Below are positions 25,112 through 33,113 of a stretch of 41,759 bases of DNA, one piece after another. The stretch is taken from the NCBI GenBank assembly GCA_024233215.1, contig JACKPW010000032.1, positions 1-41,759 on the forward strand. Direction: 5' to 3'. Within the stretch, counting starts at the first letter, position 1. The number at the start of each line of letters is the position of its first letter. The position numbers and the translations under genes are program-made. This stretch comes from Verrucomicrobiales bacterium. Its GTDB lineage: Bacteria > Verrucomicrobiota > Verrucomicrobiia > Limisphaerales > J093. Below the pieces are notes generated by a model. It searched no databases and was not told the origin of the DNA. It worked only from the letters and a program-made list of their open reading frames with translations.

Positions 25112-28100
25112 ACCCGCGCGTCCCGGCGTCGAACTTCACCACCAGCCGCCCGGTGGCGGTGTTGATGGTGTTCACTGCGGCGGTGGTGTTCGGTTACTTC
25201 TCCTTCAACCGGCTGCCGGTGACCCTGATGCCGGAGTTGACCTACCCCACCCTGACCGTCCGGACCGAATACCCCGGCTCGGCCCCGGAGGAGGTGGAAA
25301 ACGAAATCAGCCGGCCCATCGAGGAAGCGCTCGGGGTCATCGGCGGGTTGAACCAGATCAGCAGTATCAGCCGCGCCGGCATCAGCGACGTGGTGCTGGA
25401 ATTCGTCTGGGGCACGGACATGTCGAAGGCCGCGCAGGAAACCCTCGAGAAACTGGACCTCGTGTTCCTGCCGCGCGAAGCCGAGCGCCCGTTGATTCTT
25501 CGCTTCGACCCCGCCCTGGATCCGATCATGGAACTCAGCCTGTCCGGCGAGGGCGTCGGCTACGAGGGGGAACCCGGGTTGCGACGGCTCCGGCGCATCG
25601 CCGAACTCCAGGTGAAGCGGGCTCTGGAACCGATCAAGGGGGTCGCGGCGGTGCGCGTCCGGGGCGGGTTGGAGGAGGAATACCAGGTGCGGCTCGACAA
25701 GCCCGCCCTCGTCCGCACGGGCCTTTCCGTGCAACAGGTCATCGACCGCCTCCGCCAGGAGAACATCAACGTGGCGGGCGGCACACTGAAGGAGGGGCGT
25801 GCGGAGTACATGGTGCGCACGCTCAACGAGTATCAAAGCCTGGAGGAAATCGCCGCCACCATCCTGACCCGGGCGGATGGCCGCGACGTCCGCGTGCGCG
25901 ACGTGGGCCGCGTGGTGCGTGGACAGCATGACCGCGAGATCATCACCCGCACCGACGGGCGCGAAAGCGTGCAGATTGACATCTACAAGGAGGCGGACGC
26001 GAACATTGTGGCGGTGGCGAAGGCGGTCACCCACGCCCTGGGATCGGTCGAACCGTCGAAACCGGAGACAGGTCCGGGACCCGCCCGGGATCCCCGTGCC
26101 GGGCTTGCGGCACAGCTGCAACGCGAGGAATCCGCCCGGATCGTGGTGGTGGCGGATCGTTCCCGGTTCATCGAAAGCAGCATCGATGAGGTCCGTAACA
26201 CCGCCATCCTCGGCGGCCTGCTGGCAGTGGCGGTGCTGTTCCTCTTCCTGGGAGACGGTCGCACCACCGCCATCATCGGGGTCAGCATCCCCATGTCCCT
26301 CCTCATCACATTCGCCCCGATGAACCTGCTCGGCCTGTCCCTGAACATCATGTCGCTGGGCGGCCTGGCACTGGGGGTCGGCATGCTGGTGGACAATTCC
26401 ATCGTCGTGCTGGAATCGATCTACCGTTGCCGGGAGGAGGGCGACGACCTCGTGCCGGCGGCGATCCGCGGTACCGGAGAGGTTCGAAGCGCGGTCGTGG
26501 CCTCCACCCTGACGACGGTGGCGGTGTTCTTCCCTTTGGTGTTCGTCGAGGGCATCGCGGGGCAGGCGTTTGCCGACCTCGGGGTGGCGGTGGTCACCTC
26601 GTTACTGGCCTCGTTGATGGTGGCGATCTACTTCATCCCCATGCTGGCAAGCCGGGGTCACCTGCGGGAGGGGACTTCCACGAACGGCCCCCCGGAGTCA
26701 CCCGCGAGACGGGGTGGTTTCGCGGCCTGGGATCAATTCCGCAGGCAATGGAGGGTGCCGGCCCGGCCCTGGCTGCGGGTGCTCGCCCCCTGGTGGGTGC
26801 TCCGGCTGGCGATCGGAACCGCCTTGGAACTGCTCGGCAAACTGCTGCTCGGCCTCGTCGCAGGCGTGATGTGGCTGGTCTTACGTGCTTTGGGACCAAC
26901 CATCCTCCGGCTGGTGCGCTGGATGTTGCGACCGTTGACCAGCTCGGTACGCGCCACCCTGGACGCCCTCACCGGGATCTATCCGCGACTCATCCGGGCA
27001 GCCATCCGGCAGCCGCTCGGGGTCGTCCTGGCGGTGGTTGGCTGTGGCTGGCTGGCCTGGGAGGCCACCACCCGGCTGGGTTATGAATTGCTGCCCGAGG
27101 TGCACCAGGGCGAGTTCACGTTTGAAGTGAGCCTGCCGGTTGGCACCCCCATCGAACAAACCGACGCCCTCCTCTCCCAAGTGGAGGCCGCCATCCTCGC
27201 CGACCGGGAGGGCATTGAGAAACTGCTGGTCACGTTCGGCTACGACGTCACCAACATGAAACGTTCCGACGAAGGGGAACACTCGGCGCGGTTCAAGGTG
27301 CTGTTGACCCCCGACCGCGACCCGATCGCCGCGGAAGCCCGCGTGCTGAAAAGGTTGCGACACTGGTTTCTCGACGTCCCGGACCTGGAGGTGCGCCTGA
27401 CCCGGCCGGTGCTGTTCAGCTCGAAGGCGCCCATCGTGGTGGAAATCGAGGGGGACGATCTGGACTCGCTCAAGCGGGTGTCGCAACAGGCGGCAATCGC
27501 CCTGGCGGAGCTTCCCGAACTCGCCGACGTCGAGGCCACCCTGCGCAGTGGCGCCCCGGAAATCGAGGTGGTCTACGACCGCGACCGGCTGCTGACCTAC
27601 GGGCTGAACATCGGCACCGTGGCCCGCCAGGTGCGCGACCTCGTGAAAGGCTACGAGGCCACCCGCTTCAATCTCAAGGACCGGCGCGTTCCCATCGTCG
27701 TGCGGCTCGAGGAAACCGACCGGGAAAGGATCAATGACATCGCTGGCATCACGGTGAATCCGGGATCGCCGGAACCCATCCCGCTCGGCGCGATCGCCGA
27801 ACTGAAGGTTGGCGAGGGGCCGAGTGAGATTCGGCGCATCGACGGGCAACGCGTGGCGCTGATCCAGGCCAGCATCGGCCAGGGCTCCCTGGGGGAGGGC
27901 GTGCGGCGCATTCGGGAGACCCTGCAAGCGGAGGTGGACTGGCCGCCTGAAATGCGGTTTGCCATCACCGGCCAGAACGAGGAATGGGAAAGAAGCGAGG
28001 GCAGCCTGTACCTCGCGCTCGGGCTGAGCCTGTTCCTCGTCTACGTCATCATGGCCTCCCAGTTCGAGTCGTTGCTGCACCCGCTGATCATCATGATCAC

Positions 28101-28542
28101 CATCCCGCTCGCCTTCCTGGGCAGCGTGCTGGGACTCTGGCTACTGGGGGTCAGCGTCTCCATCGTCGTGTTCCTCGGCCTGATCATGCTGGCGGGCATC
28201 GTGGTCAACAACGCCATCGTCCTGGTGGACTACACGAACACCCTCCGGGGCCGGGGACTCGCCCTTGAGGAAGCCATCGCCACCGCGGGCCGGGTCCGCC
28301 TCCGGCCCATCCTGCTGACCACCGCCACCACCGTGCTCGGCCTGCTGCCCATGGCCCTGGGATTGGGCGACGGCGCCGAAATCCGCACCCCGATGGCGCT
28401 TACCGTGATCTTCGGCCTCGCCTCCTCAACGGTGCTGACCCTCGTCATCATTCCCATCGTCTATTACTGGGTCAGCCTCGCCCGGGATCGCGTCTTGGCC
28501 TCCGTGGCAACCGGCCCCGCCGAAACCAAGCCCGCCGCCTGA
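25108..28542 (+). CDS. RND efflux permease, first subunit (with extended cytoplasmic/membrane insert)
   Basis: 1144 residues. Typical RND order: TM1 after SRPVAVLMVF, porter domain (PELTYPTLTVRTEYPGSAP), TM2-TM6 (including GVGMLVDNSIVVLESI with the proton-relay Asp), second half with TM7, a second porter domain, and TM8-TM12 (VYVIMASQFESLLHPLIIM, GIVVNNAIVLVDY). Proton-driven export of drugs, metals or lipids from the periplasm is the family role. Unusual: between TM6 and TM7 (about 516-627) it carries roughly 110 residues instead of the short linker, including two extra hydrophobic helices (LGKLLLGLVAGVMWLVLRAL is one). Coupled to the adaptor gene. Substrate unknown. Confidence 0.93.
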   Translation: MNPRVPASNFTTSRPVAVLMVFTAAVVFGYFSFNRLPVTLMPELTYPTLTVRTEYPGSAPEEVENEISRPIEEALGVIGGLNQISSISRAGISDVVLEFVWGTDMSKAAQETLEKLDLVFLPREAERPLILRFDPALDPIMELSLSGEGVGYEGEPGLRRLRRIAELQVKRALEPIKGVAAVRVRGGLEEEYQVRLDKPALVRTGLSVQQVIDRLRQENINVAGGTLKEGRAEYMVRTLNEYQSLEEIAATILTRADGRDVRVRDVGRVVRGQHDREIITRTDGRESVQIDIYKEADANIVAVAKAVTHALGSVEPSKPETGPGPARDPRAGLAAQLQREESARIVVVADRSRFIESSIDEVRNTAILGGLLAVAVLFLFLGDGRTTAIIGVSIPMSLLITFAPMNLLGLSLNIMSLGGLALGVGMLVDNSIVVLESIYRCREEGDDLVPAAIRGTGEVRSAVVASTLTTVAVFFPLVFVEGIAGQAFADLGVAVVTSLLASLMVAIYFIPMLASRGHLREGTSTNGPPESPARRGGFAAWDQFRRQWRVPARPWLRVLAPWWVLRLAIGTALELLGKLLLGLVAGVMWLVLRALGPTILRLVRWMLRPLTSSVRATLDALTGIYPRLIRAAIRQPLGVVLAVVGCGWLAWEATTRLGYELLPEVHQGEFTFEVSLPVGTPIEQTDALLSQVEAAILADREGIEKLLVTFGYDVTNMKRSDEGEHSARFKVLLTPDRDPIAAEARVLKRLRHWFLDVPDLEVRLTRPVLFSSKAPIVVEIEGDDLDSLKRVSQQAAIALAELPELADVEATLRSGAPEIEVVYDRDRLLTYGLNIGTVARQVRDLVKGYEATRFNLKDRRVPIVVRLEETDRERINDIAGITVNPGSPEPIPLGAIAELKVGEGPSEIRRIDGQRVALIQASIGQGSLGEGVRRIRETLQAEVDWPPEMRFAITGQNEEWERSEGSLYLALGLSLFLVYVIMASQFESLLHPLIIMITIPLAFLGSVLGLWLLGVSVSIVVFLGLIMLAGIVVNNAIVLVDYTNTLRGRGLALEEAIATAGRVRLRPILLTTATTVLGLLPMALGLGDGAEIRTPMALTVIFGLASSTVLTLVIIPIVYYWVSLARDRVLASVATGPAETKPAA

Positions 28543-28559
28543 GGTGTTTCGATGAAGAG

Positions 28560-28629
28560 CCACGACACGGATTGGCATGGATCGGCACGGAGGGCCCCTC
28601 GATTCGGGTCCATTCGCGTCCATTCGTGG
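28560..28629. repeat. ACACGGATTGG/ATTCGTGG inverted-repeat element
   Basis: Between the two permease genes a left arm (28560-28590, CCACGACACGGATTGGCATG...) faces a right arm (28600-28629) made of CCATTCGCGT / CCATTCGTGG units, with about 10 nt between them. It belongs to the same family as the element at 37784-37936. The second permease ATG follows 29 nt later without an evident ribosome-binding site. Confidence 0.6.
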
Positions 28630-28658
28630 GGGTTCGCAATCCGAGCGGCCCAGGCCTC

Positions 28659-31600
28659 ATGAACCCGCGTCGCGACCAGGCCGAACACCTCGCCAGCGGG
28701 CTCACGGAGTTCGCTCTCAAGCGGCGCATCACCGTGCTCGTGATGTTCCTGAGCATTCTGGTGGTCGGGATCGTTGCCATGCTCGGGATCCCCCTGGAGA
28801 TCTTTCCCCGCGGCTACACCGGGCAGAACCTCATGGTCAACGTCCCCTGGTTCAACGCCCCCTCCCAGGAGGTGCTGGAGAAGATCACCTACCCGATGGA
28901 GGAGGAGCTCAGCACCGTGCGCGGACTGAACAACCTCAACTCCTTCACCCGCACCGGCGGCTGCACCGTGTTCCTCAACTTCAAACAGGGCACCGACATG
29001 GATGTGGCCTATCGTGAGGTGCGGGATCGCGTCGAACGCGCCCGGACCCTGCTGCCCGAAGACGCGGACCGCGTCTACATCCGCAAGGAGGAGGCCAGCG
29101 GCATTCCCGTGGCCGTGATCGGCGTGGTGATCGACCCCGACCTCATCGACTACTACGACCTGCTGAAGCGCGAGATTATCCAGCCCTTGGAACGGCTCGA
29201 CGGCGTGGCCCGCGTGGGGGTGGACGGCCTGGAGGAGAAGGAGATCCTGATCGAGGTCGACCGCCAGCGCCTCGAGGCCAACGGGCTCAACCTCTACCAG
29301 ATCACGCAGGAGCTTCAGGGGGACAACTTCACCATGGCCAGCGGCCACGTGCGCGAGGGCGACCGAAAGCTGTTGCTGCGCTCCGTGGCCACCTACCGGA
29401 CCCTGGAGGAGGTGGAGAACCGTCGGCTCAGTCCGTCGGTGGTGCTCCAGGATGTCGCCCGGATCAAGTACGAGGAACCGGAGAAGCGCTATTCGGTTCG
29501 CGTGAACGGCCGCCGGGCGGTGGCGGTCTTCGTCCTCAAGGAGGGGGAGGCCAACACCGTCGAGGTGTGCCGGCGGATCCAGTCGGAGCTCACCCGCATG
29601 CGGGACAACCCGCGCCTGGCAAACGTCTACATGGAGGGCATCTTCGACCAGGGCAAGGTGGTCGTGGACTCGCTCATGAACCTCGTGGGTGGCGGCTGCA
29701 TCGGCGGCGGATTCGCGGCACTCGTGTTGTTCCTGTTTCTCCGGCGGTTCCGCCTTACCACGATCGTCACCCTCTCGATTCCCCTCTCGCTACTGATCGC
29801 CCTGGTGGTCATGTACTTCAGCGGCGAATCCTTGAACATCCTCACCATCCTCGGCCTGTTCATCGGCGTCGGCATGCTGGTCGACAACTCCATCGTGGTG
29901 GCGGAGAACATCCATCGCCATCACGAGGAGGGATTGCCCCGCCGGGAGGCCTGCGTGCTCGGCGCCGGCGAAATTGCCCTCGCCATCACCATGGCAACCC
30001 TCACCACCGTGATCGTTTTCGTGCCGGTCGCACTGGTCGAGGGTCAGGGCCAGTTCTTCCTCATCCGCCTTGCCCTCCCGGTGTCCGTGTCCCTGCTGGG
30101 CTCGCTCTTCGTGGCGCTCGCCTTCATCCCACTCAGCGTCTACCTCACCCTGCCCCGCAACGGCGGCCTCCGCGGCAACCGCCTCATGCGCTGGTCCCAC
30201 GAACGTCTGGGCAAACTCCTCGGGCGCCTCTACGAACTCACCTTCGACCGCCTCAATCACGCATACAACGCCGCCCTGGCCTGGGCCCTGGGTCACCGAC
30301 TCGACCTCGTCATGCTGCTTCTCCTGGTGTTCGTCGTCAGCTTCTTCGCAGCATTCAAGCGCGTCGATTTCGTCGAACAACAGGACGAGGACCGCACCAG
30401 CTTCACCATTTCCATCGACGTCTCGAATGAATACACCTTCGAGGATCTGGAGCAGTATTTCCGCGAGGTCGAGGCGGTCATGAAACAGATGGAGGAGGAC
30501 TTCGACCTGAAGGGCTACCTGACCTTCCACGGCCCGCGCTGGGGACGGGTGGAGGGGTGGTTGAAGGAGTCCCGCAAGGTGTCCCTCACGGCGAAGGAAA
30601 TCGGCGAACGCGTGCTGAAGGCACTCCCCAAATGGCCCGGCATGAAGCTCTTCTACGGCCACGAAAACCGGAACGAGGAGGCGAAGGGCAACGAGGTCTT
30701 CGCCCTGAGCCTCGAGGGGGATGATGCCCGCAGCCTCGAGGAGGTCGCGCTCAGCCTGGAACCCGTCATCCGCAGCATCCCCGGCGTCCTCGGCATTCGC
30801 AAGAGCGAGGAAACCAGCCCCAATGAAATGGCCCTCGTGGTGGATCGCGACCGTGTCAACGCCAGCGCAGTCAACCCGGAGGTCGTGGCGTTCCTGATCG
30901 GCTACGCGCTCCGCGGCAGTTCCCTGCCCAAATACAACGACGGCGGCCGCGAAATCCCGGTGCGAATCCGGTTCGAGGAGGCCGACCGCGAAAGCCTCAC
31001 GGAGCTGGGCGCCTTTCAGGTCCCCACCATGACCGGCAGTTTCCTTCCCCTGTCTGCCCTCACCCAACCCGAGATGCTCCACGCTCCCCGCGGCATCTTC
31101 CGCGCGAACAAGAAGACCTCCCATTGGATCGAGGTGGAACTGAAGAAGGACCAGGCGAAGGAAACCCGCGAACGGCTCATGCTGCTGCAGCGGAGCCTCG
31201 ACCTCCCGGAAGGCGTGAGTTTTGGCCAACCGGGCCGCCTGGGCTTCAACGAGGAGCTCGCCAACCTCGCCTATGCCTGCTCGATCTCCATCCTCTTCAT
31301 TTACCTGCTCATGGGCTTCCTCTTCGAGAGCTTCATCCTGCCGCTCTCCATCATCCTCACCATCCCGCTCGCCAGTCTGGGGGTCGTGTGGATTCACGCT
31401 CTCGCCGGCCGGGACATCGATTTCCTCGGCGCCGTGGGCGGCGTGCTGCTCGTGGGGGTCGTCGTCAACAACGGCATCGTGCTGATCGACTACGTCAACC
31501 GCCTGCGCGCCGACGGGCATGGTCGAAACGAATCCCTGCTCCTCGCCGCCGACCGGCGCTTCCGGCCCATCGCCATGACCGCCCTCACCACCATCATCGG

Positions 31601-31829
31601 CATGGTCCCCCTCACGCTGCAGCGCCCCAGCGACATCGGGCTCAGTTACAAGAGTTTTGGCCTCACCCTCATCGGCGGCATGACCACCGCCACGCTGTTG
31701 ACCCTGCTGGTTGTGCCCGTGTTCTACACGTTCTTCGATGATGCCCGCACCGCGGTGTCCCGGCTCCTCCCCCGACCCTCCCCCGAGAAGCTCCGCATGG
31801 AAGGCGAACCTCCCCGACCCTCTCCTTGA
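28659..31829 (+). CDS. RND efflux permease, second subunit
   Basis: 1056 residues from ATG 28659 (MNPRRDQAEHLASGLTEFAL). An earlier ATG at 28572 would translate the repeat element, so it is rejected. The sequence is a full RND permease: TM1 (ITVLVMFLSILVVGIVAML), porter region (FNAPSQEVLEKITYPMEEEL), GVGMLVDNSIVVAENIHRHHEEG in TM4, and YLLMGFLFESFILPLSIIL plus GVVVNNGIVLIDYVNRL in the second half. It is only distantly similar to the first permease and lacks its long insert. Two unlike permeases behind one adaptor recall heteromeric RND systems such as MdtBC; that is inference. No outer-membrane factor gene follows. Confidence 0.92.
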   Translation: MNPRRDQAEHLASGLTEFALKRRITVLVMFLSILVVGIVAMLGIPLEIFPRGYTGQNLMVNVPWFNAPSQEVLEKITYPMEEELSTVRGLNNLNSFTRTGGCTVFLNFKQGTDMDVAYREVRDRVERARTLLPEDADRVYIRKEEASGIPVAVIGVVIDPDLIDYYDLLKREIIQPLERLDGVARVGVDGLEEKEILIEVDRQRLEANGLNLYQITQELQGDNFTMASGHVREGDRKLLLRSVATYRTLEEVENRRLSPSVVLQDVARIKYEEPEKRYSVRVNGRRAVAVFVLKEGEANTVEVCRRIQSELTRMRDNPRLANVYMEGIFDQGKVVVDSLMNLVGGGCIGGGFAALVLFLFLRRFRLTTIVTLSIPLSLLIALVVMYFSGESLNILTILGLFIGVGMLVDNSIVVAENIHRHHEEGLPRREACVLGAGEIALAITMATLTTVIVFVPVALVEGQGQFFLIRLALPVSVSLLGSLFVALAFIPLSVYLTLPRNGGLRGNRLMRWSHERLGKLLGRLYELTFDRLNHAYNAALAWALGHRLDLVMLLLLVFVVSFFAAFKRVDFVEQQDEDRTSFTISIDVSNEYTFEDLEQYFREVEAVMKQMEEDFDLKGYLTFHGPRWGRVEGWLKESRKVSLTAKEIGERVLKALPKWPGMKLFYGHENRNEEAKGNEVFALSLEGDDARSLEEVALSLEPVIRSIPGVLGIRKSEETSPNEMALVVDRDRVNASAVNPEVVAFLIGYALRGSSLPKYNDGGREIPVRIRFEEADRESLTELGAFQVPTMTGSFLPLSALTQPEMLHAPRGIFRANKKTSHWIEVELKKDQAKETRERLMLLQRSLDLPEGVSFGQPGRLGFNEELANLAYACSISILFIYLLMGFLFESFILPLSIILTIPLASLGVVWIHALAGRDIDFLGAVGGVLLVGVVVNNGIVLIDYVNRLRADGHGRNESLLLAADRRFRPIAMTALTTIIGMVPLTLQRPSDIGLSYKSFGLTLIGGMTTATLLTLLVVPVFYTFFDDARTAVSRLLPRPSPEKLRMEGEPPRPSP

Positions 31830-31831
31830 GC

Positions 31832-31870
31832 CCAATCTCAAATCTCAAATCTCAAATCTGAGATTTGATC
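31832..31870. repeat. AAATCTC heptad repeats with hairpin between convergent genes
   Basis: Three tandem AATCTCA/AATCTCA-type heptads end in a perfect stem CAAATCT-G-AGATTTG (31853-31867). It lies between the convergent second permease gene (ending 31829) and TPR gene (ending 31894), so it may act as a two-way terminator. Confidence 0.65.
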
Positions 31871-31893
31871 TCCGGCCCCTCGGCGCTCCGGGT

Positions 31894-32877
31894 TCACTCG
31901 CCGCCATCCGGTTCCCCGGCCTCCAACCGGGCCAATCGCTTCTCCTGCGCCTTGCGCACCATGTCGTAGGCCGGGCTGCTCACCTTCTCGAGGTGCTTGC
32001 GGGCCTCGTCAAGCCGCCCGGCATTCAGGCAAACCCGGGTCATGTGAATCTCCACCCCCTCCTTGACCAGATCGCTCCCCGCAAGCGCCATCGCCTCCTG
32101 CCACGCCTTGAGGCTCTCATCCGTCAGCTTTCGGGCGGCATCCGGCTCGTCGGGGTTCCGGGGCTTGAGGAAGTAGTAGACCTGGGCCACCTCCGAGGCC
32201 AGGGCGAAGTCCTGCGGCTCGATCCGACGCGCGTCCCGATACATTCCCAAGGACTTCCAGAGCACCGCCTGATCGTCCGGCAGATGGTAGTAATCCTGGG
32301 CGTCCTTCCGAAAGAGGAACACCACACCGGCGAGATTCCGCAGGTAGACGGGTTCGGTGGGATCCAGCTCAATCGCCTTCTCGTAATAGGGGAAGGCCTT
32401 CAGAACGGGCCCGCGATGGGCGAAGTGGTTCGCCAGGTTGTTCCAGGACGCGGGGTTGTTCGGCGCCATCTCCCGCGCCTTCTCCCATTCCACCACGGCC
32501 TCCTCCTCCCGTCCCTGGTCGTTCAGGAAGCTGCCCAGGGCCAGTCGCGCCCGGGCATGCTCCGGATGGTCCTTGAGGAAGTCCCGGTAGGCCTGTTCGA
32601 CGGGCTTGAACCGTTCCGCAATCCGCGCGCGCAACGACAGGGGCTCCATTCCCACCCCCTGATCGGCGAGGCGCCGCTCCTCCAGAATCCAACGATCCAC
32701 CTCGTCCAGGGCATCCTGGTCCGCCTGCATGAGCCGCTCGAACGCCACCTCGGTCGGGCTGTCGGGATCCACCAGGGGCAGGTGGACACCGGTGGCCTGC
32801 GCCACATGATTGCTCACCGCCACCACCTGATTCGTCGCGAAGGCCGCGCTCAGCAACCCCAGCCAGAAGTCATTCAT
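31894..32877 (-). CDS. TPR-repeat protein
   Basis: 327 residues from ATG 32877. The frame is open another 60 codons, but that stretch is Pro/Arg-rich and spans the intergenic region. The first 25 residues (MNDFWLGLLSAAFATNQVVA) are weakly hydrophobic and could be a signal peptide. Two to four tetratricopeptide units follow: AYRDFLKDHPEHARARLALG, WEKAREMAPNNPASWNNLANHF, and AFPYYEKAIELDPTEPVYLRN, then further helical pairs. TPR domains mediate protein-protein contacts; the partner is unknown. A TACGCT lies 6 nt before the ATG, with TTGCTG 20 nt further up. Divergent from gltB. Confidence 0.82.
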   Translation of the reverse strand: MNDFWLGLLSAAFATNQVVAVSNHVAQATGVHLPLVDPDSPTEVAFERLMQADQDALDEVDRWILEERRLADQGVGMEPLSLRARIAERFKPVEQAYRDFLKDHPEHARARLALGSFLNDQGREEEAVVEWEKAREMAPNNPASWNNLANHFAHRGPVLKAFPYYEKAIELDPTEPVYLRNLAGVVFLFRKDAQDYYHLPDDQAVLWKSLGMYRDARRIEPQDFALASEVAQVYYFLKPRNPDEPDAARKLTDESLKAWQEAMALAGSDLVKEGVEIHMTRVCLNAGRLDEARKHLEKVSSPAYDMVRKAQEKRLARLEAGEPDGGE

Positions 32878-33077
32878 GGCGGGAGCGTAGCGCGACGGCG
32901 GCTTCCCGCCAGCAAGAACCGTCGACCCCGGCACTTCGCCCCGGAGACAGTTACTTCTGGCGCACGACACGCCGTGCGGGACAGGATTGGCCGCCGGCAG
33001 GAGAAGAAGGCGTCGGGGAAAAATGTGGCCCTCACCTATTGCGTGCCCGCCGGCCATTTGATACTACTCTCGAAATT

Positions 33078-33105
33078 TTGGACGGATTAGATTGCGGACT
33101 AACGC
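33078..33105 (+). promoter_or_regulatory. Promoter-like site of gltB
   Basis: TTGGAC (33078-33083), a 16-nt spacer and TAACGC (33100-33105), 8 nt before ATG 33114. The GAGAAG just before the ATG could be a weak Shine-Dalgarno sequence if transcription instead starts further upstream. No nitrogen-control operator was recognised in the 236-nt gap to the TPR gene. Confidence 0.35.
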
Positions 33106-33113
33106 GAGAAGTA

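Noticed and set aside
29790..31841. A 683-residue minus-strand frame opposite the second permease
   Set aside because: Glu/Gly/His-rich antisense of a clear RND permease.
33039..33113. Upstream TTG start for gltB
   Set aside because: The added 25 residues are not family-like and run through the probable promoter; ATG 33114 still leaves a leader before the catalytic Cys.
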